This document shows positions 51,112 to 61,285 of a stretch of 64,000 nt of DNA, piece after piece (the stretch's first letter is position 1; every line of letters begins with the position of its first letter). Below the pieces are notes generated by a model. That model saw nothing but the letters and a program-made list of their open reading frames with translations, ran no database searches and was not told the origin of the DNA. The position numbers and the translations under genes were made by a program. This DNA is from an uncultured Bacteroidales bacterium. Lineage in GTDB: Bacteria; Bacteroidota; Bacteroidia; Bacteroidales; Bacteroidaceae. The stretch spans positions 62,001 to 126,000 of the forward strand of contig CADAGO010000020.1 in NCBI GenBank assembly GCA_902787555.1, given 5' to 3'.

Positions 51112-54036
51112 ATGTTGTTTAACTTTCAGAGTAACAAACTACGCAAGCATCTTCTAATAGGAAGTGCTGTGTGTGCTGCAACTCTTGGTTTCTTTGGCTG
51201 TACGCCAGATTATAACCTTGATGAAGATCAGCCTTCAGGACTGAACACCATCTATGGTTATATGGAAGACCAGGGAAACTACAAGAATTTCTTGCGGCTT
51301 ATTGATGACCTGGGTGAGAAGGCAACTCTCTCAAAGACAGGTAGTAAAACCCTGTTTATTGCAGACGATGACGCTTTTGCGAAATTCTATGCAAACAATA
51401 AATGGGGTGTGAAAAGTTATGATCAATTGTCAGAAGCACAGAAGAAACTGATTCTTCGTTCTTCGATGATTGATAATCCAGCGACAATCAGTTTGCTTTC
51501 AAGCGTTCAAGGACCAATTGAAGGCGAATGTATGCGTCGTACCGCTTCTTTGCAGACTTATGACTCCGTTTTGGTTGTAAGTGCTACAGACCCTCAGATT
51601 CCAAGATTGGCAGGCGAACTGACAAAGTACTGGAAGAATTTGGCACAGACACATGATACGATTGTGCTCTTCAAAGACTTCTCGGGTGCAGCTCCTATGA
51701 TTCACTTCTTGCCACGTTTCTTGGAGCAGAACATGATTACAGGTCATGACGTAGACTTCCTCTACAACGACCCAATTGGAACTCATGTTTCTGATGATGC
51801 TTATGTAAACGACTGTAAGGTCATCGAACCTAACATCTTCTGTAAGAATGGTTTCTTGCATAAGGTAAATAAGGTGATGTTGCCACTCGACAACATGGCA
51901 GAGCTGATCCGTGTCAGACCACAGTTTAGCATCTACTCATCTTTGTTGGAGCGTTTCGCAGCACCTTATTACAACTATGACATCACTCGCGAATATAATC
52001 GTATTTACAAGACAGATGTCGATTCTGTTTACCAGAAAGCTTATTTTGCTACGCGAGGAAGCGAAAGCCAAGGTATCACTTCTACAGCGCGTAACCAAGA
52101 TAAGGACAGGTTGTATTCACTCCAGTTGACTGAGTTGCTGAAATTCGACCCAGGATGGAACCGTTATAGTCCAGGTACCCTGAACGACCGTGACCGCGAT
52201 GAGGTGATGGAAGACATGGGTTGTATGTTGGTTCCTACTGATGCTGCCCTCACTGAGTGGTGGAATAACGGTGGCGGTAAAGTTCTCAAGGACAACTTTG
52301 GTACATGGGACAATATTCCTGACCGCGTTATCGTAGAACTTATCAAAAATAATCAGCTTTACTCATTGGTTGGTTCCGTTCCTTCAAAGTTCAAGTCAGT
52401 ATTGAATGACGCTGCGATGGAAATGGGCATCACCACATCTGATGTTGACAGCGTATTCCTTGCATGTAACGGTGCAGTTTATCAGACTAATAAGGTGTTC
52501 TCGCCAATGTCTTATTCATCAGTGCTCTTCCCAGCAGTGGTTACAGATAACCTCAGCGTTATTTATAATGCAATCTCATTGTTGGAGTATCAGGCATATT
52601 TGAACTCAATGGTTTCTCGCTATAGTTTCTTCATCCCAGTTAATGAAGGCTTGCTGACTTATATCGACCCAGTTTCCCTCGGTCAGGCAGAAACCCATAT
52701 TTGGAAGTTCATGATGAATCCTAATCCAGGTAGCAACATGTTCTCACATATTCAGGCAGTTGTTTACAAGGCAGAGAAACAGGAAGACGGATCATGGCTT
52801 CAGACCGACTCTTTGAGAACAATCGTTGGTAGTTCTTCTACCGACCAGCTGTTCGACCGTCTTGAGGACCTCCTTGATAACATTATCGTGATAGGTGATG
52901 TTGTTGAAGGTAAGGAGTATTATCAGACTAAGGGAAGAAACTTCGTAAGGGTTGGTGGTACAATTAATGTACCAGGCCAGATGACAGTTTCTGGTGGTTT
53001 CCAGATTGAGAATAATGCACCTCTGACCGTGTCGAATGTCTATAATATGGAGAACGGTAAGTCTTATATCGTTGATACTCCAGTTTATACAGCACACAGA
53101 GCTGTCAGCGATGTGCTTGCTGATCATGAAGCAAAGGACGGTGAGTTCTCAGAATTCTATGAGTTGCTTCGTGAGTGCGGTGCTTTGGCTGTAAGTACTG
53201 GTTCTAAGGTGAACTGGTCGGCTACCTCAAGAAATGGTAACCTGATTTACATTCCAGAGAATGATTCCAAGGAGAGTGTCAACTATCTGTTGAACACCTA
53301 TCATTATACCATTTACGCTCCTACTAATGCTGCTATGGATGAAGCTCGTGCAATGGGTCTTCCAACAATGGAAATGCTTGATGAGGCGCTTGCTATTGAT
53401 GAAGATGATTCAACAAAGATCAAGATTCCAACTGATCCAAGCGAGAATCCTATGCTGTATAAGATGATTCAGTATCATTTCATTGACACGTTGGGCGATT
53501 CAATTGCCTTTGATACTGTCAGCCTTACTGCTTCTCGTATCCGCAAGGTGATGCTCGACTTCGTTAAATACCACATCCAGGATAATTCAATCTTTATCGA
53601 CGAAGTAGGCGAACTCTTTGAGAAGGATGAGCAAGGCAATCTCAAGGTGACGCCTGATTTTGCCAGTGGTAGATACGAAACAGCAAAGACCAATCCTTCA
53701 ACAGGTCGTTCATACAGACTGACGATTAATAATGATGGTAAAAACCTTACGGTTACAGGCGTTAACTCTAACGTGCAGACCGTCAATAAGGACATAATGT
53801 TTAATGAAATCGCTCGTGAGTATTGGTTGAATAATTCGAAGGCAGAGAGTGCAACGATGATTGAAACCTCTTCAAGTGTTGTACTTCATGCCATTGATCA
53901 TCCTCTCCTATATAAATATAAAATAGGTGCAGATTTGGCATTACCAGAAAACAATCAGTTCATCTATTCTCCATTTGAGATTTATAATCCTGATGAAGAG
54001 GAGGCTGCAGCTGAAACAAAACGTAGACGTAAATAA
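51112..54036 (+). CDS. Large fasciclin-domain lipoprotein
   Basis: The 974-residue protein has a lipoprotein signal (ATLGFFGC, Cys30) followed by Asp/Glu residues typical of surface export. At least three, probably four, fasciclin (FAS1) repeats are seen: YKNFLRLIDDLGEKATLSKT with TLFIADDDAF; MLVPTDAALTEWW; MVSRYSFFIPVNEGL; and EFYELLRECGALAVSTGS with YTIYAPTNAAMDE. FAS1 domains mediate adhesion or bind polysaccharide. The C-terminus is acidic then basic (DEEEAAAETKRRRK). It lies 2 bp before the SusC gene, so it is co-translated with the SusCD pair and is likely part of the same outer-membrane complex. Confidence 0.82.
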   Translation: MLFNFQSNKLRKHLLIGSAVCAATLGFFGCTPDYNLDEDQPSGLNTIYGYMEDQGNYKNFLRLIDDLGEKATLSKTGSKTLFIADDDAFAKFYANNKWGVKSYDQLSEAQKKLILRSSMIDNPATISLLSSVQGPIEGECMRRTASLQTYDSVLVVSATDPQIPRLAGELTKYWKNLAQTHDTIVLFKDFSGAAPMIHFLPRFLEQNMITGHDVDFLYNDPIGTHVSDDAYVNDCKVIEPNIFCKNGFLHKVNKVMLPLDNMAELIRVRPQFSIYSSLLERFAAPYYNYDITREYNRIYKTDVDSVYQKAYFATRGSESQGITSTARNQDKDRLYSLQLTELLKFDPGWNRYSPGTLNDRDRDEVMEDMGCMLVPTDAALTEWWNNGGGKVLKDNFGTWDNIPDRVIVELIKNNQLYSLVGSVPSKFKSVLNDAAMEMGITTSDVDSVFLACNGAVYQTNKVFSPMSYSSVLFPAVVTDNLSVIYNAISLLEYQAYLNSMVSRYSFFIPVNEGLLTYIDPVSLGQAETHIWKFMMNPNPGSNMFSHIQAVVYKAEKQEDGSWLQTDSLRTIVGSSSTDQLFDRLEDLLDNIIVIGDVVEGKEYYQTKGRNFVRVGGTINVPGQMTVSGGFQIENNAPLTVSNVYNMENGKSYIVDTPVYTAHRAVSDVLADHEAKDGEFSEFYELLRECGALAVSTGSKVNWSATSRNGNLIYIPENDSKESVNYLLNTYHYTIYAPTNAAMDEARAMGLPTMEMLDEALAIDEDDSTKIKIPTDPSENPMLYKMIQYHFIDTLGDSIAFDTVSLTASRIRKVMLDFVKYHIQDNSIFIDEVGELFEKDEQGNLKVTPDFASGRYETAKTNPSTGRSYRLTINNDGKNLTVTGVNSNVQTVNKDIMFNEIAREYWLNNSKAESATMIETSSSVVLHAIDHPLLYKYKIGADLALPENNQFIYSPFEIYNPDEEEAAAETKRRRK

Positions 54037-54038
54037 CT

Positions 54039-57000
54039 ATGAGTATGAAAAGAATATTATCAATATTAATGCTTATGGCTTGTTTCTGTGGAATGGCACA
54101 GGCACAGGTTCAGGCTGGCGACATTATTTCTGGTACTGTCTCAGACGAAACAGAACCATTGATGATGGTGAATGTTGTCGAAATAGACGCAAATAAGCGT
54201 ATTGTTGCCCATGGAGTTACAGATATCAATGGTAACTTCTCTTTCAAGGTAGTGAATCCAAAGGACCATATCCAGGTTTCATATATCGGTTACAAGACGC
54301 AAAGTCTTCCTATTAATAAAAAGGTGTTCAAGATTGTGATGCAAAGTGCAACTACAATCACACCAATCGTTATTGAAGCAACAAAGAGAACTGAAAGCGA
54401 AGGTCTGAAAATCCCTATCACAGAGATTTCTACTGCACAGCAGACAATCGATATGAAGGAATTCGAAGGTTTGGCAATGACTTCTGTTGATGAAGCTTTG
54501 CAGGGACGTATCGCAGGTCTCGATATCGTAATGAACTCAGGTAACCTCGGTGCTGGTTCAACCATGCGTCTTCGTGGTGTTGGTACCATTACAGGTGATG
54601 CAGAACCGCTGATTGTTGTAAACGGTAACGCCAGCGACTTGAGAATCGATATGAACCAGAAGGATGACTACAACGAAGAAAAGTTTGCAGAACTCCTCCA
54701 GGTTAACCCTGAAGATATCGAAAGTATCACAGTCCTCAAGGATGCTGCTGCAACAGCAATCTGGGGTAGCCGTGGTGCAAATGGTGTAATTGAAATCCGT
54801 ACGAAGCGTGGTCAGCGTGGTAAGACACGTGTGACTTATTCATATCGTTTCAGTGGTACTTGGTCTCCACGTGGTATGAAGATGCTCAATGGTGACGACT
54901 ATACCATGTTCTTGAAAGAGGCATACTACAACCCAACGTTGAAGAGCTCAATTGCTGATAATACCGCATCTGATTACATTCCTGAAATCAACTACGACCC
55001 GAACTACTCTCAGTATCACATGTTCAACAACAACACTGACTGGGAGACAATCATCAACCAAACAGGACAGAATCATTCACACTATGTTTCTTTGTCAGGT
55101 GGTGGTGATAAGGCGCGTTTCCGTGTAGCAGGTGGTTATGACCATCAGATCGGTACCGTTATTAACCAGAAGCTCGACCGTTACACTACTCGTGTTGCTC
55201 TCGACTACTACGTATCAACAAAGATTCAGGTATCTACCAACTTCTCATTGACCTACACGGAAAACAAGAGAACGGCTACATCAAGTGGTGGTCTTGCTGA
55301 CCTCGCTTATGAAATGATGCCTAACCTTGCTCCTTACGAGGAAGATGAGAATGAGCAATCTACAGGTGATTTCTACATCATGCAGAAAGAGTATACTTCT
55401 TCTCAGTTGAATGACCGTTTGAGTAAGGGTAACCCATTGGCAGCAGCCTATCTTGGTAAGAGACTGACTAACGACTTGTCATTGAATCCGGAATTCATTT
55501 TCCGTTATGACATTTTGGGTACTGAGCCTAAGGAGCACCGTTTGCAGTATCAGGGTCAAGTATCCTTCAGCGTTTCTGCAAACGATAGTCACAACTTCAC
55601 TCCTTCTGCTCTTCAGTCAGATGGTTGGAATGGTGGAAATGCCAACGTGGCATCTACCAGCCAGAGTAAGAGCAACCGCTTCAGTACTCGTCACAGTTTG
55701 ACTTACACACCACACTTCAACAATGAAGACCATTCATTGATGTTCATGGTACGTGGTGAGTATAGTACTGGTAACAGTTCTAACCAGAGTGTGTCACGCA
55801 AGTGGTTGCCAACAGGCGATATTACTTCTGCACTCGCAGGTGGTGTGCTCAGTAGTGCCAATGGTAGTGTAAGTGCTCCTTCTAAGTCAGAGAACTTCGC
55901 ATTCCAGACTCACTACTCTTTCAGAGGTAAGTATAGCTTCGACTTCACAGCTCGTTTCGATAAGTCAAACGGTAACCCAAAGAAGTGGGGTGCATACTAT
56001 GGTATCTCAGGACGTTGGAATATTTCCGATGAGACATTTATCAAAGAAAAGCTGAAATGGATCAACATGTTGTCACTCAGCCTCGGTTGGGGACGTTCAG
56101 GTCGTCCATCAGGTGGTTCAACCTCAATGTATAGTACATATAGTTCAGACGGTTCATACCTTGGTGTGACAGCCGTTGCTCCTCAGCAGATTCGTTTGAA
56201 GATTATCCGTCCTGCAAACAACGATACATGGAACCTCGGTTCTCACTTTGCATTCTTCCGCAACAAGATTTCCGGAGACGTTCAGGTTTATACCAGTAGA
56301 AATGAGCAGGTACAAAGTTATCCTATTCCTACTTCTTCTGGTTACAGCAACCTTCCTGCTAAGTTGCAAGGTATCGTTCGTAATAACGGATGGGAATTCA
56401 ACCTTAACATTAATAACTTCATCCGTCGTGGAAAGTTCTCTGCATCATTCAATATGGCATTCTCGAACAACCGTAACCAAATCCTCGAGATGGATGCAAT
56501 GGTGCTCGATCAGATGAACAATGAGTTCAATCATGAAAACGGTCAGTACCTCTCTCGTGTACAGATTAAGAACCCAATCGGTTCTATCTATGGTTTCCGT
56601 TACAAAGGTGTTTATGCATACTCAGAATGGAGTGCAACCGAGATTCCAGGCGTCAGCGGTCCTGATGCACCAGTAGCACGCAATGCTGCAGGTGAAGTTA
56701 TCTTGAACGAGAACGGTCGTTCAAAACCAATGATGTTCGACTACGGAGGCATTCAGTATGAGTTCAAGGGCGGTGATGCCAAGTATGAAGATATCAACCA
56801 TGATGGTAACATCAACGAACTCGATATCGTTTATCTTGGTTCGTCTCTTCCAAAGCTGACTGGTGGTTTCGGTATCCAGCTCAACTATGGCCGATTCAAT
56901 GTGAACATGCGTTTCAACTATCGTATTGGTCAGAAGGTTGTCAATGGAGCACGTATGACGGCTGAAAACATGTATGAAAACAACAACCAGTCACGTGCGG

Positions 57001-57338
57001 TTAACTGGCGTTGGCATAATGAAGGTGACATTGCTGTTATTCCTCGCGCACTTCACGATTTCGGATACAACTGGTTAGGTTCAGACCGCTTCATGGAAGA
57101 CGCTTCATTCCTGCGAATGAACTTCATCACCATGTCTTATAGCGTTCCTACCAAGCAGTTGACCCAGTTCGGTATCAAGAGTTTGAGTCTCAACCTCAAC
57201 TTCAACAATGTATTCGTTCTTACGAAATATTCTGGTGCTGACCCAGAAGTTTCTCAGGGTGGATATAGCGCAGCAAGAGACAATGGTCGTACACCTCGAT
57301 CAAAGCAGTTTACTTTAGGTATAAATATCGGATTCTAA
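54039..57338 (+). CDS. SusC/RagA-family TonB-linked outer-membrane receptor
   Basis: The 1099-residue protein has a signal peptide (ILSILMLMACFCGMAQA). A carboxypeptidase-regulatory-like domain follows (ISGTVSDETEPLMMVNVVEI). The TonB plug contains DEALQGRIAGLDIV, STMRLRGVGTI and SITVLKDAAATAIWGSRGAN, and the rest forms a 22-strand barrel. SusC proteins pump large ligands (glycans, peptides) through the outer membrane with a SusD lid. It is preceded by a fasciclin lipoprotein gene and followed after 12 bp by SusD. The ligand is unknown. Confidence 0.95.
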   Translation: MSMKRILSILMLMACFCGMAQAQVQAGDIISGTVSDETEPLMMVNVVEIDANKRIVAHGVTDINGNFSFKVVNPKDHIQVSYIGYKTQSLPINKKVFKIVMQSATTITPIVIEATKRTESEGLKIPITEISTAQQTIDMKEFEGLAMTSVDEALQGRIAGLDIVMNSGNLGAGSTMRLRGVGTITGDAEPLIVVNGNASDLRIDMNQKDDYNEEKFAELLQVNPEDIESITVLKDAAATAIWGSRGANGVIEIRTKRGQRGKTRVTYSYRFSGTWSPRGMKMLNGDDYTMFLKEAYYNPTLKSSIADNTASDYIPEINYDPNYSQYHMFNNNTDWETIINQTGQNHSHYVSLSGGGDKARFRVAGGYDHQIGTVINQKLDRYTTRVALDYYVSTKIQVSTNFSLTYTENKRTATSSGGLADLAYEMMPNLAPYEEDENEQSTGDFYIMQKEYTSSQLNDRLSKGNPLAAAYLGKRLTNDLSLNPEFIFRYDILGTEPKEHRLQYQGQVSFSVSANDSHNFTPSALQSDGWNGGNANVASTSQSKSNRFSTRHSLTYTPHFNNEDHSLMFMVRGEYSTGNSSNQSVSRKWLPTGDITSALAGGVLSSANGSVSAPSKSENFAFQTHYSFRGKYSFDFTARFDKSNGNPKKWGAYYGISGRWNISDETFIKEKLKWINMLSLSLGWGRSGRPSGGSTSMYSTYSSDGSYLGVTAVAPQQIRLKIIRPANNDTWNLGSHFAFFRNKISGDVQVYTSRNEQVQSYPIPTSSGYSNLPAKLQGIVRNNGWEFNLNINNFIRRGKFSASFNMAFSNNRNQILEMDAMVLDQMNNEFNHENGQYLSRVQIKNPIGSIYGFRYKGVYAYSEWSATEIPGVSGPDAPVARNAAGEVILNENGRSKPMMFDYGGIQYEFKGGDAKYEDINHDGNINELDIVYLGSSLPKLTGGFGIQLNYGRFNVNMRFNYRIGQKVVNGARMTAENMYENNNQSRAVNWRWHNEGDIAVIPRALHDFGYNWLGSDRFMEDASFLRMNFITMSYSVPTKQLTQFGIKSLSLNLNFNNVFVLTKYSGADPEVSQGGYSAARDNGRTPRSKQFTLGINIGF

Positions 57339-57350
57339 AAAACAGGAACA

Positions 57351-59210
57351 ATGAAACTAATAAATATTATAAAGTCAATAGGTTTGGCAACACTTTCCAG
57401 CCTGTCATTGGTTTCGTGCGATGTTGAGGTTTTACCATTGAACCAGATTATTGCGCAGAACTATTGGACCAGTAAGGCTGACGTTGAGAGTGTCGTATTC
57501 TCATGCTATACAGGCTTGACATCGAGTGATGTTCTTAACCGTATGATTATCTGGGGCGAAGTCCGCTCCGATAACATCAAGGAAGGACAGCAAATCTCTC
57601 AAGCAAGCAAAGACCTTCAGTATTTGCTCAATGGAAATATCCTTGAAACAAATTCTTTTTGTAGTTTTAGTGCATTCTATAAATTGATCAACCGCTGTAA
57701 CACTGTTGAACTGTATGCTCCAGTGATTCAGGAACGTGACCCTAACTATACAGAATCTGACCTTCGTCAGAATTTGGCAGAAGTAAAGGCCATTCGAGAT
57801 TTGTGCTATTTCTACTTGATTCGTACATACGGAGATGTTCCTTTCACTTTCGTTGCGTCCATTGATGATGATCAGAATTACTATCTTGGTGCAACAAAGC
57901 AGGAACTGATTCTTGATACGCTGATTATGGATTTGGAAGCAAATGCCATTTACGCTCCAAAGCGTTATGTCAACGATATTGAGAATACTGCCCGTATTTC
58001 CCGTAATGCTATCTATGCCATCTTGGCTGATATGTATCTTTGGAGAGCTTCGAATGCTAACGTGGCTCCAGCAACTCGTAACGCTGACTATCTCAAGTGT
58101 ATAGAGTATTGCGATAAGATAATCGATGCTAAGATTGCAGAGTATAAGGAAGACCGTTATGGAAACTTGAAGCCACAGGTCAGCCGCGATATTTATGCTA
58201 AGTATGGTTTCCCTCTGCTTGAAGAATGGACAGAATCAGATCAGACTTCTGGTCAGGGAACGGTAGCCAAAGCATCTACCAAAATCTTCGGTGGAGATGG
58301 CAATTCATTCGAAAGTATTTTCGAGTTGAATTTTGAAGAGGAAAGTCACCGATATGGTAGCTCAGCATCCAATTCTGCTATTGGTAGTCTCTATGGAGGC
58401 CGTAATAGTAGTGAGAGTGGTGCGCAGTTGGCTGCAAACGATGTCATGATGTCACAGAAGCCAGGTCAAAACTATGAGGCAAACGGCTTGTTCTCATCCT
58501 ATGACTTCCGTAGTCAGACAAGTTTCTTATGGCATGAAAGTAATCCTTATACGATTCAGAAATATGTTGTGGAAAGTTCTAGGGTAAGAGTTGGTTCAAG
58601 TACGAACTGGAGTGTGGATGGATTGAGCAATAGCGCACGTCAGGAGAACTATGCAAACTGGATTCTCTATCGACTCACCGACGTCATGTTGATGAAGGCA
58701 GAGGCAGAAGTTCAGGTTGCCGGTTATCTTGATGACAATGCAGCTGCTGCAGCTACAGATGAAACGACTCCAGCACCTCGTCGAATTGCTCCTACTGGCA
58801 ACGTTTACACAACAGCGAAGGAGTATTACGATGATGCATTCAATATCGTCATCGCTATTTATGAGCGCTCTGCTCCACAGGCCATCGCATCAGCAAAACC
58901 TCAGCGCACGAATTTCAATATCAAGAAAGACTTTGATCTTCTTGTAGAGAACGAGCGTCGTAGAGAGCTGCTGTTCGAAGGCAAGCGATATTATGATTTG
59001 GTTCGTCGTGCTCGTCGTGAAGGCAGTACAACATACGTATCTGGTTTGCTCAGCAGCAAGTTCACTCAGAACGCTTCTGCTATGCGAATCAAGATGGCGA
59101 TGATTGAGTTCTTGTACATGCCATTCGCTGAGGACGAACTGAAGCGCAATCCTCTTTTGAAGCAGAATCCTGCATACGACAAAGAAAAGAAAAATGAAAG
59201 AAACTATTAA
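57351..59210 (+). CDS. SusD/RagB-family surface lipoprotein
   Basis: This is the partner of the preceding SusC. The 619 residues have a lipoprotein signal (LSLVSC, Cys23), the family start (PLNQIIAQNYWTSKADVESV), TPR-like helices (VKAIRDLCYFYLIRTYGDVP) and the C-terminal NERRRELLFEGKRYYDLVR signature. It binds ligand at the cell surface and closes the SusC barrel. It is 8 bp upstream of the next fasciclin gene. Confidence 0.95.
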   Translation: MKLINIIKSIGLATLSSLSLVSCDVEVLPLNQIIAQNYWTSKADVESVVFSCYTGLTSSDVLNRMIIWGEVRSDNIKEGQQISQASKDLQYLLNGNILETNSFCSFSAFYKLINRCNTVELYAPVIQERDPNYTESDLRQNLAEVKAIRDLCYFYLIRTYGDVPFTFVASIDDDQNYYLGATKQELILDTLIMDLEANAIYAPKRYVNDIENTARISRNAIYAILADMYLWRASNANVAPATRNADYLKCIEYCDKIIDAKIAEYKEDRYGNLKPQVSRDIYAKYGFPLLEEWTESDQTSGQGTVAKASTKIFGGDGNSFESIFELNFEEESHRYGSSASNSAIGSLYGGRNSSESGAQLAANDVMMSQKPGQNYEANGLFSSYDFRSQTSFLWHESNPYTIQKYVVESSRVRVGSSTNWSVDGLSNSARQENYANWILYRLTDVMLMKAEAEVQVAGYLDDNAAAAATDETTPAPRRIAPTGNVYTTAKEYYDDAFNIVIAIYERSAPQAIASAKPQRTNFNIKKDFDLLVENERRRELLFEGKRYYDLVRRARREGSTTYVSGLLSSKFTQNASAMRIKMAMIEFLYMPFAEDELKRNPLLKQNPAYDKEKKNERNY

Positions 59211-59218
59211 TTAACACT

Positions 59219-61273
59219 ATGATAACTAAGTTTATAAATAATAAATGCCTTGCAGTCGTGATAGCGCTTACGGCGACCTTGTTGGTTGGCTGTGACGATG
59301 ATCCAGGCGTGGAGAACTATTACACTGCAAAAGGAGATATGGCTAATACATATCTCACCAGCCGTCCTGAGACGTTCAGTAAGTTCGTCGATATCATCAA
59401 TAAGTCAAAGTTGGTTAATCTTGACTTGCTCGGAACTTACGGCTCTTATACCGTCTTCGCACCTACCAATGAAGCTGTAGATGCTTACTTGGCAGGCCGA
59501 TCTATGAGTTCTGTTGATGATTTGTCAGTTGCCGATTGTGACACAATTGCTTGTACTCACATCATTGAGCAATCATATTTCACAACCGACTTCTCCGATG
59601 CAACTCTTCCGACTCAGAACATGTTGGATCGTTATCTGACAATTACCTGTGACTCTGATGTTACTTCAGAACCAGGTAAGGTACAGATTGTCTATCAAAT
59701 CAATCAGTCGGCAAAGGTTATCCATCGTGACGACTCAGTGGAGAATGGTGTGGTTCATACCGTCGATAGAGTTATCGATGCAACCACAGAAATGCTCCCC
59801 GACTTGATGAAGAAAGACTCTACGATTTCGTTGTTCTATAATGCGATGAAACTCTGTAAACTTGATGAACTGATGCGCGAATACAAGGATGAGAATTATA
59901 CTTTGGGTATAGACTCAATCGACCAGTGGTTCGCTCAGAAAACTGCAGTCGAGCGCGACATTGTAGGATACGCAGAGAGCCGTTTCTATGGATATACAGG
60001 TTTCGTCGAGCAAAATGATGTCTATGCCGAGCATGGTATTAATAACCTCGAAGACTTGAAAGCTTACGCTAAGCAAGTGTACGACGAGGTTTATCCTGAG
60101 GATGCAGATGTGACTGACTACACAGACCGTCGAAATTCACTCAACAGGTTTGTGTCCTATCACTTCCTGCCAGCACGTATAGTTTACAACATGTTGACTG
60201 CAGATAATGTGCTCTTGAAGTGTTTTGACCGTCGTCACTGGGATGTCGCAGACTGGTACGAGACGATGCTTCCTTATTCTATTATGAAGATTTCCTTCCC
60301 TTCTGGTTCACAGGCAGGACGTTACGTCAATCGCCGTGGTGTTCAGAACCGTAAGGACAATCGTGGCGTATTTGAACCAGGTGCTAAAATCAAGTCTCCT
60401 TCAGAGGCTGGTCGAGACCTTGTGGCAGTGAATGGAGTTTATCACTACATCCAAGACATTATCACTTATGGTGAAGTTACTCAGACGGTGGTGCTGAACG
60501 AACGTATGCGAATCGATGCAACGACGTTGTCACCTGACTTCTTGACAAGCGGTGCCCGTGGTCATAGTGTTGTTGGCACAGGAGGTGTACCTTCTTATCC
60601 TGGTCAGTATGGACGCTCAAGTGACTCTGCCGACCCGAATGTGAATCCTAATCACTGTCTTGGTTTCAAGCGTGGCTTTGTAACGAATTTCGAGTTTACG
60701 CAGAAGACCCATATGCATGTCCGCAACCGTTATTTGAACTTCTGGTCTTATCAGGGTGATGAGTTGCTGATTTCGGGTATGTTCGATATCACCTTCCGTA
60801 TTCCTCCAGTACCAGAGGGCGACTATGAGTTCCGAATTCAGACCTGTCTCGGATTCGATAACCGTGGTATCTTGCAGGTTTATTTCGACGACAAACCTTG
60901 CGGTATCCCTCTTGATATGAGAAAACAAGGAACTGACCCGTCAATCGGAAACAAGCCTGATTCAGACCTCGGTGACCAAGAAGCCATTGCAGCTTATGAT
61001 AAGTCTCTGCACAACCGTGGCTGGATGAAGGGACCTGCTTCCTATGGAAGTATTGGTCAGGATGGTACAGGTAACCCATTCTGGATGCGTGATGGCATGA
61101 CAGAGATGAGACGTATATGGACAACCTTCCATTCAGACGGTAAGACCGATCACTATGTAAGAGTTCAGCAGAAACTTGATATGGGCGACATGGGAACATT
61201 TGCATTCGACTATATCGAACTCTGCCCTCGTAGTGTTTATAACAATGAATACTATCCAGAAGATAAGTACTAA
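59219..61273 (+). CDS. Fasciclin-domain lipoprotein with C-terminal beta-sandwich
   Basis: The 684-residue lipoprotein (ATLLVGC, Cys25) has a FAS1 domain at about 40-195 (FSKFVDIINKSKLVN, YTVFAPTNEAVDAYL, VHTVDRVID). A second, diverged FAS1 follows at about 200-425, ending in VNGVYHYIQDIITYGEV. A C-terminal beta-rich part (about 455-684: FDITFRIPPVPEGDYEFRI, YVRVQQKLDMGDMGTFAFDY) resembles jelly-roll ligand-binding domains. It follows SusD by 8 bp. It could be an accessory ligand-binding or adhesion subunit; no enzyme motif is visible. Confidence 0.8.
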   Translation: MITKFINNKCLAVVIALTATLLVGCDDDPGVENYYTAKGDMANTYLTSRPETFSKFVDIINKSKLVNLDLLGTYGSYTVFAPTNEAVDAYLAGRSMSSVDDLSVADCDTIACTHIIEQSYFTTDFSDATLPTQNMLDRYLTITCDSDVTSEPGKVQIVYQINQSAKVIHRDDSVENGVVHTVDRVIDATTEMLPDLMKKDSTISLFYNAMKLCKLDELMREYKDENYTLGIDSIDQWFAQKTAVERDIVGYAESRFYGYTGFVEQNDVYAEHGINNLEDLKAYAKQVYDEVYPEDADVTDYTDRRNSLNRFVSYHFLPARIVYNMLTADNVLLKCFDRRHWDVADWYETMLPYSIMKISFPSGSQAGRYVNRRGVQNRKDNRGVFEPGAKIKSPSEAGRDLVAVNGVYHYIQDIITYGEVTQTVVLNERMRIDATTLSPDFLTSGARGHSVVGTGGVPSYPGQYGRSSDSADPNVNPNHCLGFKRGFVTNFEFTQKTHMHVRNRYLNFWSYQGDELLISGMFDITFRIPPVPEGDYEFRIQTCLGFDNRGILQVYFDDKPCGIPLDMRKQGTDPSIGNKPDSDLGDQEAIAAYDKSLHNRGWMKGPASYGSIGQDGTGNPFWMRDGMTEMRRIWTTFHSDGKTDHYVRVQQKLDMGDMGTFAFDYIELCPRSVYNNEYYPEDKY

Positions 61274-61285
61274 AAACAAATTATT